DNA from: Chitinophagaceae bacterium
GTDB lineage: Bacteria > Bacteroidota > Bacteroidia > Chitinophagales > Chitinophagaceae
NCBI GenBank assembly: GCA_947375185.1
Contig: CANCEU010000004.1
Span: forward strand, 1 to 64,000
DNA length: 64,000 bases
Direction of reading: 5' to 3'
Under the pieces are notes generated by a model. It was given only the letters and a program-made list of their open reading frames with translations, was not told where the DNA came from and did no database searches. Below are positions 35,584 to 44,966 of the stretch, in pieces (the stretch's first letter is position 1; each line of letters starts with the position of its first letter). A program made the translations under genes and the position numbers.

Positions 35584-37581
35584 TTATTTTTTTATCAGTT
35601 TTATTAGAAAGCCTCCACCAGGTGCAGAGTGCATTTTTAAAATAGATTTATTATTTACGCTTTGTGTAGTTATTTTGTAATCTGCTGCGTATTTATCAGC
35701 GTTTATTCCATCTTCACAAATAGTGGCAGTATAATTGCCAACTTCTAAAAAATCAAATGAAATAGATTGGTCTTTTTCATCCCAGTCATTCATGCCTGCG
35801 ATATACCAGTCATTACCTTTTCTTCGGGCAGTAATAATATTTTTACTCACTGTTGCAGCTACTATTTTGGTATCATCCCATCCTATGGGGATGCTTCCTA
35901 ATAATTCCATAAAAGGAATATCTTGATAACCTTGTGAGGGATTACCTGAAAATATTTGCATTGGGTTATCATATACTACAAACATAGCAAGTTGATGGCA
36001 TCTTGTTCCATAACTAATGGGGGCCCCTTCTACATTCCTAAAGCTTGTTTTATTTGCATTATTTAAAAATCCGGGTTCATAGTCAAATGAGCCAGCAAGC
36101 ATTCTTGTAAAAGGTAATGTTAGGTCATGCGATGGAGTTACTTTATTGCTCCAAATATTATATTCTGAACCCATCACTCCTTCGCGTGTTATTGCATTGG
36201 GATAAGTGCGATTAAATCCTTTAGGAGCAAATGCGCCATGATACATAATCATTATTTTATGTTGTGCACAAGCCTTTGCAATACGCTCATAAAATTGAAC
36301 AGTCTTTTGGTCATCTCTGTCAATAAAATCAGTCATGATAAAATCAATGCCCCATTTATTAAATTGATTCAGCGCACTCTCTAATTGATTATTTAATGTT
36401 ACTGCTGCAGTCCACATACTAATTTTTATTCCTTTCTCTTTCGCATAAGCAGTTAGGGTATCCATATTGATACCAGGAGTGATTTTAAATAAATCTTTTA
36501 TGTCGCTCCAGCCGGCATCCATCATTATGCGATCAAATCCAAAACGTTTTGCAAAATCAATATAGTATTTATAGCTTTCTGTATTGATGCCTGGTTTAAA
36601 CGCCACGTTGAATAAATTAATATTAATGATCCATTCATCTGTTGCTTTACCGGTTTGTACCCAACTAACATCGCCCACTTTATTGGGGCTTGCTAATTGA
36701 TATACTAAATCATTATTAGGTAAGTCCTTGTCTTCGGGCGCGATCATTAAAATACGCCAAGGGTAATTGCGTGTTCCATTTACATATGCAATAAAGTTTT
36801 CTCTTTTAGTTACTAAGGTTTCAGGATATAATTCATTGGTTGTTTTTTCTTCAGCAGGATAGGGTGCAAACATCCCTTTTAATCTATTGCTGCTAGCACC
36901 TTGTAAAAACATGCCAGGATAATCCAATAAATCTGATTCTGTTATAGCAATTTTGGGTCCATCATTTGGGGACAATAAAACAGGATTATAAGCAAGATTA
37001 TTTTCGTTTAAGCTATCTAAAATAGATAAAGGATATTGCTCTTCATAACTAGTATGAAATATATCACTATCATCTCTTTTGTGAATTAAAGGAAGCCATC
37101 CTTTTGTAGTAGTTGGAAAATTAAAATCGGCAATTTCATTTTGGATAAAAATACTGTCTTTGAATTTAGTTTCAATTTGGTAGGCAATCCCATTATCGAA
37201 AGCCCTGAATTTGATGGAATAGGGGGCTTTAAATTGAATGGTCAATTCATTATAATAATCTTGAATTACTTTTCTTCTTTCCGAAACAGGAACTTTGATA
37301 ATCGAATTAACTGTATTGCGTTTTATGGAGCGTATGGCCTTTGATGCCGCCGATAAATTTTCTTTTCCATTTACAATTAAATCAATTGTTGAATTGGAAA
37401 CAATAAGTTTATTATGGAAGTAAACGCTAAATTGGAGGTTAGCAATATTATTGATTCTTACAATAATATGACCATTAGGCGAAACAACATATAAGCTGTC
37501 TTTCGCTAATGTAATATTAGTAGCGTTGATTTTTACAACACAAAAGAAATATAATACAATTAAGGATATTATTTTTCTCAT
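35584..37581 (-). CDS. Glycoside hydrolase family 97 (alpha-glucosidase/alpha-galactosidase)
   Basis: A 665-residue exported glycosidase with signal peptide (to about residue 20). The N-terminal GH97 beta-sandwich is followed by the (beta/alpha)8 barrel (FGFDRIMMDAGWSD, WGIDFIMTDFIDRDDQ, TREGVMGSEYN) and a C-terminal sandwich ending APGGGFLIKL. GH97 includes inverting glucosidases (SusB) and retaining galactosidases. The aspartate in TDFIDRDDQ suggests the retaining branch, but I cannot confirm this by eye. It lies 6 bp downstream of the M28 peptidase gene, an unusual pairing, and no SusC/SusD genes are nearby. Confidence 0.9.
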   Translation of the reverse strand: MRKIISLIVLYFFCVVKINATNITLAKDSLYVVSPNGHIIVRINNIANLQFSVYFHNKLIVSNSTIDLIVNGKENLSAASKAIRSIKRNTVNSIIKVPVSERRKVIQDYYNELTIQFKAPYSIKFRAFDNGIAYQIETKFKDSIFIQNEIADFNFPTTTKGWLPLIHKRDDSDIFHTSYEEQYPLSILDSLNENNLAYNPVLLSPNDGPKIAITESDLLDYPGMFLQGASSNRLKGMFAPYPAEEKTTNELYPETLVTKRENFIAYVNGTRNYPWRILMIAPEDKDLPNNDLVYQLASPNKVGDVSWVQTGKATDEWIININLFNVAFKPGINTESYKYYIDFAKRFGFDRIMMDAGWSDIKDLFKITPGINMDTLTAYAKEKGIKISMWTAAVTLNNQLESALNQFNKWGIDFIMTDFIDRDDQKTVQFYERIAKACAQHKIMIMYHGAFAPKGFNRTYPNAITREGVMGSEYNIWSNKVTPSHDLTLPFTRMLAGSFDYEPGFLNNANKTSFRNVEGAPISYGTRCHQLAMFVVYDNPMQIFSGNPSQGYQDIPFMELLGSIPIGWDDTKIVAATVSKNIITARRKGNDWYIAGMNDWDEKDQSISFDFLEVGNYTATICEDGINADKYAADYKITTQSVNNKSILKMHSAPGGGFLIKLIKK

Positions 37582-37587
37582 ATTGTA

Positions 37588-39054
37588 TTAGTCTTTCCAG
37601 CGCCATTCTCCAGCAATGGTTAATGGTTCTTTTAAATTATTCTTAATTAAAAATAATCTTGTTTCTTCATCTGTAAAATGCTTCGCTTCAATTTTTGTTG
37701 CATCTGCAATGCCATATAATAACATGGTATTGAACCTAACTGTATTGCGCATGCCTTTGTCTTCGACCAAACTAAATACATCACAATCTGCATGATAGCA
37801 AGGGCCTGCGCCTTTTGGTAAACTGCCGCCTGCACCACCGCCAGTTGGAATTCCATTTAACATAAAGGGTTGATGGTCGCTATGCAAGCCGGCACCTACA
37901 GAAAAAGTATTTTTAAAATTGGTGTCTAATTTTTGTGCAATATTGCCGATAGATTCAAATAATAATTTGCTTTCCTGTGCACTTGTAGCAAAACCTTTTG
38001 GGTCATTAGTCATGTCGTAGTTTAACATGTATCTTATGTTGTCAATACTTTTATCTTTAATCGCAGCATCAACATAGGCTCTTGATCCTAACAAGCCTTC
38101 TTCTTCCCCCATAAACATTACAAAATCAATGGTGCGCGCGGGTGTTAATTTTAGCACTTTAAAAGTACGTGCCATATCCAATACCGAAAATGAACCAATA
38201 CCATTGTCCATTGCGCCAGTTGCTAAATCCCAGCTATCTAAGTGACCGCCCACTACTATTTTTTCATTAGGGATGCTGATACCTTTTAAAGTAGCTATTA
38301 CATTTCGCGCTTTAATAATTCCTGAGTGATTGGTCATCTTAATTTGACTATATAAGGGCGCATTTTTTATTTGTTCTTTTAGCGTCAAACCGTCTTCTTT
38401 TCCAATACAAACTGCAGGAATTGGAATCAATTTCCCCGTAACAGATGCGGTACCGGTAAGTAGTACACCGTTGTCCGCTGTGTTAATTACAATAATTCCT
38501 TTTGCACCATATTTTGTAGCGATGGCGGTTTTCTCAGAACGATGTAAACTTGGAGTTCCTGTTTTTGATCCTGGTAATGTGCCTAAATAAACCAATGCAA
38601 TTTTTCCTTTAACTTTTTCGGGATTTGATGCATAGTCTTCTTCAACACCATTGCCCATATCAATTAATTCTAAATTGATATCAGCAGCTACAGGGGAATG
38701 TGCTAATGAAACAGATTTGATACTTTTTAAATTATTATCTGTGCCAATACGAACATCTAATGTGCCACGACTCCAGCTTTCTACTTCAAAAGGTTGGAAA
38801 CGAACATTAGAAAAGCCATAAGATTTCAATAAATCATATGCAAATTGTTCGGCCTTTTTGCCATTTTCAGAGCCTGTCAATCTATGTCCAATAGTTTCGG
38901 ATGCTATTTTAAGCGAAGCGTATGCATTTGAATTATCAACTACTTCTTTATTGATTTTAGAAAAAACGCTAGGCCAGTTTGGCTTTGTTTGTGCATTTAA
39001 TTCAGACATTAAAAACAGGCTGCATAGGCCAGTAAGGGCTAAAATATTTTTCAT
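37588..39054 (-). CDS. Exported M28 family metallopeptidase with PA domain
   Basis: A 488-residue secreted zinc peptidase similar to carboxypeptidase Q. It has an N-terminal signal peptide (to LNAQ). A PA domain insert falls around residues 130-245. Zinc and catalytic residues are visible in VGGHLDSWDLATGAMDNGIG, MGEEEGLLGSRAYV, MLNYDMTNDP and GAGLHSDHQPF. It is upstream of GH97 in the same run. Role: probably peptide or dipeptide breakdown in the periplasm or outside. Confidence 0.9.
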   Translation of the reverse strand: MKNILALTGLCSLFLMSELNAQTKPNWPSVFSKINKEVVDNSNAYASLKIASETIGHRLTGSENGKKAEQFAYDLLKSYGFSNVRFQPFEVESWSRGTLDVRIGTDNNLKSIKSVSLAHSPVAADINLELIDMGNGVEEDYASNPEKVKGKIALVYLGTLPGSKTGTPSLHRSEKTAIATKYGAKGIIVINTADNGVLLTGTASVTGKLIPIPAVCIGKEDGLTLKEQIKNAPLYSQIKMTNHSGIIKARNVIATLKGISIPNEKIVVGGHLDSWDLATGAMDNGIGSFSVLDMARTFKVLKLTPARTIDFVMFMGEEEGLLGSRAYVDAAIKDKSIDNIRYMLNYDMTNDPKGFATSAQESKLLFESIGNIAQKLDTNFKNTFSVGAGLHSDHQPFMLNGIPTGGGAGGSLPKGAGPCYHADCDVFSLVEDKGMRNTVRFNTMLLYGIADATKIEAKHFTDEETRLFLIKNNLKEPLTIAGEWRWKD

Positions 39055-39121
39055 GTATAGTATACTTTAAAAGCTAATTTATGGAATATTTAGTTGTAAT
39101 TTTAATATAAATAATAACACT

Positions 39122-40027
39122 ATGTTTTTAATCATTCTCGGCATTATCATATTTTTTGCAGCTAAAGCAGTTCAAAATTTAAATCTTCCCATTGCTCAAC
39201 ATCCAAGTACTATCCGATTAGTAGGAATTATTGTAATTGGTTTGGGAGTAATCACTTCCTGCGTTAAGCAAATTGATGCGGGTCAAATAGGCGTTCAATC
39301 TCTATTTGGGAAAGTTCAGGACGAAGTGTTGGGTAGTGGTTTGAACTTTGTGGATCCATTAATGGAAATCAAAACAATCGATGTAAGAACTCAAAACTAT
39401 ACTATGAGTGGAGTGCATAATGAAGGAGATGTTGCGGGTGACGATGCAATACGAGTTTTAACTGCAGATGGATTAGAAGTGGTAATTGACTTAACTGTTT
39501 TATATAGAGTACAAGCAAATCAAGCACCAAAAATTGTTCGCGAAATTGGGTATGATTTTAAAAATGTAGTAGTGCGTCCAATAACAAGAACTAAAATTAG
39601 AGATAACGCGGTCTATTATACTGCAGTTGATTTATATTCTATTAAACGTGATGAATTTCAAACTAGAATTTTCAAGACAATTGAAGAGAATTTAAAAGCA
39701 AGAGGACTGGTATTAGAGCAATTATTGGTGCGTAATATTTCATTGCCAGCTTCAGTAAAAGGTTCTATAGAAGAGAAAATAAAGGCAGAGCAAGATGCAC
39801 AGAAAATGCAATACGTTTTACAAAAAGAAAAGCAAGAGGCAGAACGTAAAAGAGTTGAGGCGCAAGGTATTGCTGATTATCAAAAAATCATAAGTATGGG
39901 ACTTGGTGACAAGCAATTACAATATGAGCAAATACAAGCAATGAAGGGATTGATGACCTCTCCTAATAGTAAAGTAATCATTATGGGAGGTGGTAAAACT
40001 CCAGTAATTTTAGATAGTAAAAACTAA
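39122..40027 (+). CDS. Prohibitin-like SPFH/band 7 membrane protein
   Basis: A 301-residue protein with two hydrophobic N-terminal segments (1-20 and 32-50), then an SPFH domain (ITSCVKQIDAGQIGVQSLFGKVQ, RTQNYTMSGVH, EVVIDLTVLYRV) and a charged coiled coil (EEKIKAEQDAQKMQYVLQKEKQEAERKRVEAQG). Such proteins form large membrane rings or microdomains and modulate proteases or membrane organisation. No partner such as FtsH is adjacent. Divergent from the M28/GH97 pair. Confidence 0.9.
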   Translation: MFLIILGIIIFFAAKAVQNLNLPIAQHPSTIRLVGIIVIGLGVITSCVKQIDAGQIGVQSLFGKVQDEVLGSGLNFVDPLMEIKTIDVRTQNYTMSGVHNEGDVAGDDAIRVLTADGLEVVIDLTVLYRVQANQAPKIVREIGYDFKNVVVRPITRTKIRDNAVYYTAVDLYSIKRDEFQTRIFKTIEENLKARGLVLEQLLVRNISLPASVKGSIEEKIKAEQDAQKMQYVLQKEKQEAERKRVEAQGIADYQKIISMGLGDKQLQYEQIQAMKGLMTSPNSKVIIMGGGKTPVILDSKN

Positions 40028-40079
40028 TATTAAATTAGCCATTTCACAATAAATAATATTTAAATACATCTTCTTGAAC

Positions 40080-41429
40080 ATGAAAAAAATAACTTCACTT
40101 TTCGTACTTATTATTTTTATAAAATTTTCTTTTGCTCAATCCATTTTAAAGAGAGATCCGGAAATTGATGCAATGGTAAAAGAGGTTAGTTCCGATTCTT
40201 TAAAATCAAATATGTATAAACTTGTTTCTTTTGGAACTAGAAATACATTGAGTACACAGGGTAGTGCAACACAAGGTATTGGTGCAGCAAGACAATGGAT
40301 TTTGAGTAGATTTAAAGAATATGCTAAACAGTCAGATGGAAGATTAACTGCGTTTATTGATACCATTACGTATTCTTCCGATGGTAACAGAGTAAATAGG
40401 CCGTTTATTTTAGGCAATGTAGTGGCAACCTTAAAAGGCACGGATCCTAACGATCATCGTTTATTTGTTATAAGTGGGCATATGGACAGTCGTATAACTA
40501 ATGTAATGGATACCTTGGGGTATGCTCCAGGCGCAAATGATGATGGGAGTGGAACCATTGCCGTAATGGAATGTGCGCGCGTAATGAGTAAACATAAATT
40601 TCCTGCTACTATTATTTTTGTGACGGTTGCTGGGGAGGAGCAAGGTTTGTTAGGGGCTAATTTTATGGCAAAAAAAGCAAAAAAAGAAAAATGGGCTATT
40701 GAAGCGGTTTTAAACAATGATATTATGGGAAGCAATAACAGCAACGAAACTAATATCATTGAAAATACAAAATTGCGTGTTTTCAGTGAAGCGTACTCCG
40801 TTTCGGATACAGGTAAGGCTGCGCTTCAAATAAGAAGCTTAGGGTTGGAGAATGATGGTAAATCAAGACAGTTGGCACGTTATGTAAAGGAAATAGGGGA
40901 AAGATATATTGATAATTTGCAAGTAGTGATGGTGTATAGAAACGATCGTTTTTTAAGAGGTGGTGATCATACCCCTTTTGTAGAAAATGGTTTTGCTGCT
41001 GTTCGTCTTACAGAGATGAATGAAAATTACACTCGTCAACATCAAGACATTCGAACTGAAAATGGAATTAATTATGGCGATTTGCCTGAGCATATTGATT
41101 TTGAATATTTAAGAAAAAATAGTGGAGTGAATTTATCAAATTTAGCCAATCTTGCAAAAGCCCCTTCAATTCCTGAAGAGGTTAAAGTGGATGTTAAAAA
41201 CTTGAGCAATTCAACATATTTGTATTGGAAAGCACCAAAAACAGGAATTGTAAAAGGTTACTATATTTTAATGAGAGAAACTACAAGCCCTTTTTGGCAA
41301 AAGAAAATTTATACTGAGTCTTTGGATATAAGATTACCATATAGTAAAGACAATTATTTCTTTGCTGTTCAAAGCGTAAACGATTCAGGAAATGAAAGTT
41401 TGCCTGTGATTCCGGCAGTTGGCAAATAA
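40080..41429 (+). CDS. Exported M28 family metallopeptidase with C-terminal Fn3-like region
   Basis: Starts at the ATG of MKKITSLFVLIIF; the track's TTG start two codons earlier is unlikely. The signal peptide ends at SFAQ. The zinc site is visible in VISGHMDSRITN, APGANDDGSG, VAGEEQGLLGANF, LNNDIMGSNNS and RGGDHTPFVENG. Residues 365-449 look like a fibronectin type III module (STYLYWKAPKTGIVKGYYILMR). It is a different subgroup from the 488-aa M28 protein. The NAD(P)H-hydrate dehydratase gene follows by 10 bp. Confidence 0.9.
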   Translation: MKKITSLFVLIIFIKFSFAQSILKRDPEIDAMVKEVSSDSLKSNMYKLVSFGTRNTLSTQGSATQGIGAARQWILSRFKEYAKQSDGRLTAFIDTITYSSDGNRVNRPFILGNVVATLKGTDPNDHRLFVISGHMDSRITNVMDTLGYAPGANDDGSGTIAVMECARVMSKHKFPATIIFVTVAGEEQGLLGANFMAKKAKKEKWAIEAVLNNDIMGSNNSNETNIIENTKLRVFSEAYSVSDTGKAALQIRSLGLENDGKSRQLARYVKEIGERYIDNLQVVMVYRNDRFLRGGDHTPFVENGFAAVRLTEMNENYTRQHQDIRTENGINYGDLPEHIDFEYLRKNSGVNLSNLANLAKAPSIPEEVKVDVKNLSNSTYLYWKAPKTGIVKGYYILMRETTSPFWQKKIYTESLDIRLPYSKDNYFFAVQSVNDSGNESLPVIPAVGK

Positions 41430-41439
41430 AATCCAATAA

Positions 41440-42255
41440 ATGAACTTTATAAATGAACCTTGGGTTAAGCAGCATATAAGACACCGTGCTGCTATTGGAC
41501 ATAAAAAATCCTTTGGTCATGTATTGGTGATTGCAGGTAGTGAAGGAAAAGCTGGGGCCGCTATTTTATGTGCAAAAGCAGCCTTGCATAGTGGATGTGG
41601 TATGGTTACTGCAATGATTCCTAAAGAGGCTGTTGTCGTACTATTACAACAAAGCCCAGAAATTATGTATGTCAATGATTCAAATGCGATATCATTGGAT
41701 TTGACAAAATTTGATGCGATTGTTATTGGACCAGGTTTAGGTTTTTCAGAAAACGCAATATCAAATTTAAAATATATACTTACTAGTTATAAAGGTTCGG
41801 TTGTAGTTGATGCAGATGCTTTAACCATAGTGGCTAAAGAAATGCACTTGTTAAAATCAAATCATATTGTAACACCTCATCCGGGGGAGTTTGCTCGTTT
41901 GCAAGGTTTTGAATATTCTGAAGCAGAAAGGGTGAAACAAGCAACTAATTTTGTCGAAAAATTTTCACCAGTTTTAGTATTAAAAGGATCTGGAACATTA
42001 GTAGGATCGAGTGAAAATAAATTATTACAAAATACAACCGGCAATGATGGTATGGCCACTGCGGGAAGTGGAGATGTTTTATCAGGTATCGTTGGCGCGC
42101 TTTGTGCACAAGGCTATACACCTTTTAATGCTGCTGCTATTGGTGTTTACTTACATGGTTTAGCAGGTGATATTGCCATTAAAGAAAAGTCAAAGGCAAG
42201 TTTGGTAGCATCTGACATTATCACCTATTTGTCAAAAACTAGACTTACTGATTAG
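41440..42255 (+). CDS. nnrD: ADP-dependent NAD(P)H-hydrate dehydratase (stand-alone)
   Basis: Ribokinase-fold enzyme that repairs hydrated NAD(P)H. Signatures: HVLVIAGSEGKAGAAILCA, DAIVIGPGLG, VVDADAL, VTPHPGEFARL and GNDGMATAGSGDVLSG. At 271 residues it has only the dehydratase domain. Most bacteria fuse this to an N-terminal epimerase (NnrE), which is not present in the window. It is co-directional with and close to the M28 gene. Confidence 0.92.
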   Translation: MNFINEPWVKQHIRHRAAIGHKKSFGHVLVIAGSEGKAGAAILCAKAALHSGCGMVTAMIPKEAVVVLLQQSPEIMYVNDSNAISLDLTKFDAIVIGPGLGFSENAISNLKYILTSYKGSVVVDADALTIVAKEMHLLKSNHIVTPHPGEFARLQGFEYSEAERVKQATNFVEKFSPVLVLKGSGTLVGSSENKLLQNTTGNDGMATAGSGDVLSGIVGALCAQGYTPFNAAAIGVYLHGLAGDIAIKEKSKASLVASDIITYLSKTRLTD

Positions 42256-42266
42256 TTGATATTTGT

Positions 42267-42274
42267 TATATTTG
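42267..42274 (+). promoter_or_regulatory. TATATTTG -7-like element upstream of the first lipoprotein
   Basis: A TAnnTTTG match 26 bp before the lipoprotein ATG, in the 45-bp gap after nnrD. No clear -33 TTG is present, so it is only a candidate. Confidence 0.35.
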
Positions 42275-42300
42275 TTAAGCAATAGCCCAAACCTTATTAT

Positions 42301-42732
42301 ATGAAACAGTTTAGATTTTTTTTTATCGCAATCACTTTTTTGTTTTTCGCATGTAGTAAAGGGGGAGATACCACTTCGTCAACACCTACACCCACTCCAA
42401 CTCCACCAGCTGCCGAAGCTGCAGTGGCTTTTTCTGTAAATGTGGATCCAGGCACAGGTAATATTTTAGGTGTGGTGGGTACTTCTCAGCCAATAAATGT
42501 TAAAGTAAGTTCTGCAATACCTGCTTCAGGAATAACTATCAGTGTAATAGTCACAAAAGATGTTGATAATAGTACTGTATTTTCAACATCTACTTCGAGT
42601 GTAGCAGCAGATAATAATTTTACTATTACAGGTTTGACTCCAGGTGTATTATGTACCGCGAATGTGTTAGTTACGTCAAAATCAACTTTGACTAATTCAA
42701 AAGCATTAAGTTTTAAGTTGGCAGCAAAGTAA
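42301..42732 (+). CDS. Small lipoprotein, paralogue A
   Basis: A 143-residue lipoprotein: hydrophobic signal, lipobox FFACSKGG, a Thr/Pro-rich linker (TPTPTPTPP), then a compact beta-rich domain of about 100 residues (VNVDPGTGNILGVVG, KDVDNSTVFSTS, NNFTITGLTPG) reminiscent of an Ig/Fn3-type fold. By eye about three quarters of that domain is identical to the lipoprotein at 59.2 kb. Function unknown; probably in the outer membrane. Confidence 0.8.
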   Translation: MKQFRFFFIAITFLFFACSKGGDTTSSTPTPTPTPPAAEAAVAFSVNVDPGTGNILGVVGTSQPINVKVSSAIPASGITISVIVTKDVDNSTVFSTSTSSVAADNNFTITGLTPGVLCTANVLVTSKSTLTNSKALSFKLAAK

Positions 42733-42756
42733 GTGAGCTAATTATTTTTTAGCCTT

Positions 42757-42764
42757 TATCTTTG
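42757..42764 (+). promoter_or_regulatory. TATCTTTG -7-like element close to the MFS gene start
   Basis: A TAnnTTTG match ending 4 bp before the ATG of the MFS transporter. If used, the transcript would be leaderless or nearly so. Confidence 0.35.
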
Positions 42765-42768
42765 CAAC

Positions 42769-44019
42769 ATGAATCCATCAAGGCTTAAATCCCCATTTTT
42801 CTTAATTCTTATATTAGGACTGCTTACATCAATAGGACCATTGTCAATTGATATGTATTTACCTGCTTTCCCAAGCATTGCTAAAAATTTAAATACTTCC
42901 GTATCCAATGTGATGTTGTCCTTGTCTTCTTTTTTCATAGGCATATCAATTGGTCAACTTTTATATGGTCCATTATTAGAAAGATTTGGGCGTAAAACAC
43001 CCTTATATTTTGGACTTGGTTTGTATGCTATTTCAGCGGTGGCATGTGCATCGGCCATGTCGGTTGAAACCTTAATTATATTTAGATTCTTTCAAGCATT
43101 GGGAGGCTGTGTAGGTATGGTTGCATCAAGAGCAATGGTGCGCGATTTATTTGATGTGAAAGACAATGCGAAAGTATTTTCAACATTGATGCTAGTAGTA
43201 GCAGTTTCTCCAATCATTGCACCTACATTAGGAGGCTATATTACTACAGCTTTTGGTTGGAGGTATATTTTTATTATGTTAATTATTGTAATTGTTTTAA
43301 TAATAGTTGGCATATATTTTTTACTTCCTGAAAGTAAAAAGCCTGACCCTAATTATTCATTAAAGCCTTCTAGTATTTTAAAAGGGTTTGCTGTGATTAT
43401 CAAGGAGCCCCAATTTGCGGTATATACATTTACTGGAGCGGTTGCCTATGCAGGTTTATACGCATACATAAGTGGATCGCCCCATGTTTTTATGGAAGTA
43501 TTTAAAGTAAGCGAGCAGCATTTTGGATGGATATTTGCATTAGTAGCTGGAGGGTTGATTACTGCTAGTCAGTTTAATACGCAGTTGTTAAAAAGGTTTA
43601 GTTCGGAGCAAATTATAAAGTGGACACTCACCATGCAGGGCATTATTGGAATTATTTTAGTTTCAACATCTCTATTTGGGTACAGCGAACTGTATTCAAC
43701 AATTGTATTGGTGTTATTATTTTTATGTTGTCAAGGATTTTTATTTCCTAATGCATCTGCACTTTCTATGGCTCCCTTTGCAACGAATGCAGGAAATGCT
43801 TCAGCCTTAATGGGATTTATTCAAATGAGTGTAGGCGCATTTATGTCTGCAATGGTTAGTGTATTTAATAATGCAACAACTTTGCCAATGACAGGTGTAA
43901 TGGCTTTTTGCACACTTACTGCTTCCATAATTTATTATATAGGAAGGAAAGTAATTGTTAAAAAAGCAAGTATTGAATTAGTAGAAGAAGAGGAAGTGGA
44001 AATGATCAATACACTTTAA
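42769..44019 (+). CDS. MFS multidrug efflux transporter, Bcr/CflA family
   Basis: A 12-helix drug/H+ antiporter of 416 residues. SIGPLSIDMYLPAFPSIAKNL is the Bcr/CflA N-terminal signature. The MFS A motif is visible as GPLLERFGRKTPLYFGL, and motif C-like sequence is VAVSPIIAPTLGGYI. The C terminus is acidic (VEEEEVEM). Substrates (for example bicyclomycin or chloramphenicol in relatives) cannot be predicted. Confidence 0.92.
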   Translation: MNPSRLKSPFFLILILGLLTSIGPLSIDMYLPAFPSIAKNLNTSVSNVMLSLSSFFIGISIGQLLYGPLLERFGRKTPLYFGLGLYAISAVACASAMSVETLIIFRFFQALGGCVGMVASRAMVRDLFDVKDNAKVFSTLMLVVAVSPIIAPTLGGYITTAFGWRYIFIMLIIVIVLIIVGIYFLLPESKKPDPNYSLKPSSILKGFAVIIKEPQFAVYTFTGAVAYAGLYAYISGSPHVFMEVFKVSEQHFGWIFALVAGGLITASQFNTQLLKRFSSEQIIKWTLTMQGIIGIILVSTSLFGYSELYSTIVLVLLFLCCQGFLFPNASALSMAPFATNAGNASALMGFIQMSVGAFMSAMVSVFNNATTLPMTGVMAFCTLTASIIYYIGRKVIVKKASIELVEEEEVEMINTL

Positions 44020-44037
44020 TATTTAACCATTTTAGCT

Positions 44038-44868
44038 TTATTTTTTCACTTCTTTTTTAGGCCCCATTGGAAGGGTATAACCCAGATTCATAATTAGCTC
44101 AAGTGTTCCAAATCCTTGTTTTGCAGTGCCTTGGTTCACGGCAAGATTGTAGTAATAGGCATAATCGACTTTGCCTGCAAATTCTAAATAAAGACTTTTC
44201 TTAAAAGTGCTTCTAAATGCATACTCGGCTCCTGTATTCCATCCTCCAAATTGAAATAGTTGATTGTTTTTTACCCCAAATAAGCTGTTTTCAACATGCG
44301 GAATTAACGGTCCAACACCCACTTTTGCTAATCCGTCAAATGCGAAAGTATTGTTTGATATTTTTTTAAATTTTGTTCTTTTTACAATATTGAATAATAA
44401 AAAGTTGGCTCCATTATTTAAATAGTAATAATTTCTTGAAGTACCCGTTCCTGTTTTTGAAAAAATAAAACTTGAATCGATGGGTCTGTTATTATAGGTG
44501 CCCACCATGTGTACGGTTTGGTTATCAAGGAACAAAGCTTTAGTATGATCAAAGTTTATTTCAATTGCGAAGTCTTTATCCTTATCAATAAAATATCCGA
44601 TTCTGTAATTATACTGAGGAATGCTGATTGCCTTGGTTAATAAAGCGTCATCCCAGCCTGGATGGTCTTCTAATTTTGTATTTTTAAAAGTAAAATTATT
44701 GCCAAGACTAGGTTGATTAATACTTACGTTTGTTGGTGTGTACCATTCTTTGTTATATCCCCAAGAAAAGTAAAATTCACCTTTTCTTTCTGTTTTTTGA
44801 GCGCTTACTTCATTAACACTTATTAGCATAACCAACGCCGCAATATATTTCAACAATTTCATTTTCAA
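44038..44868 (-). CDS. Exported hypothetical protein, probable outer membrane barrel
   Basis: A 276-residue protein with signal peptide ending VSAQ. The rest alternates aromatic strands (GEFYFSWGYNKEWYTP, YNYRIGYFIDKDKDFAIEINFDH, TGAEYAFRSTFKKSLYLEFAGKVDYAYYYN-type), suggesting a small outer-membrane beta-barrel. The short basic tail GPKKEVKK after the last strand is unusual for a barrel, whose last residue is normally aromatic. Family not recognised. It converges on the MFS gene (18 bp apart). Confidence 0.68.
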   Translation of the reverse strand: MKMKLLKYIAALVMLISVNEVSAQKTERKGEFYFSWGYNKEWYTPTNVSINQPSLGNNFTFKNTKLEDHPGWDDALLTKAISIPQYNYRIGYFIDKDKDFAIEINFDHTKALFLDNQTVHMVGTYNNRPIDSSFIFSKTGTGTSRNYYYLNNGANFLLFNIVKRTKFKKISNNTFAFDGLAKVGVGPLIPHVENSLFGVKNNQLFQFGGWNTGAEYAFRSTFKKSLYLEFAGKVDYAYYYNLAVNQGTAKQGFGTLELIMNLGYTLPMGPKKEVKK

Positions 44869-44940
44869 AATTTTTGTAAAGGTAACACAAAATAGTGCTT
44901 TAGTAGGCTTAAATAGATATGTTTATAATCATATTTTAGG

Positions 44941-44948
44941 TAAATTTG
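44941..44948 (+). promoter_or_regulatory. TAAATTTG -7-like element of the FAD/Fe-S dehydrogenase
   Basis: Matches TAnnTTTG 18 bp before the start codon of the 971-aa dehydrogenase. The -33 region has only a weak TTTA. Confidence 0.4.
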
Positions 44949-44966
44949 CAATACGAATAATTAACA

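Noticed and set aside
39055-39065. GTATAGTATAC palindrome at the start of the 488-aa M28 gene
   Set aside because: Short, AT-rich and directly abutting the start codon; expected by chance in this composition.
40136-40759. Two 101-aa minus-strand ORFs inside the M28 peptidase gene
   Set aside because: Both are antisense to strong zinc-peptidase motifs and lack upstream signals.
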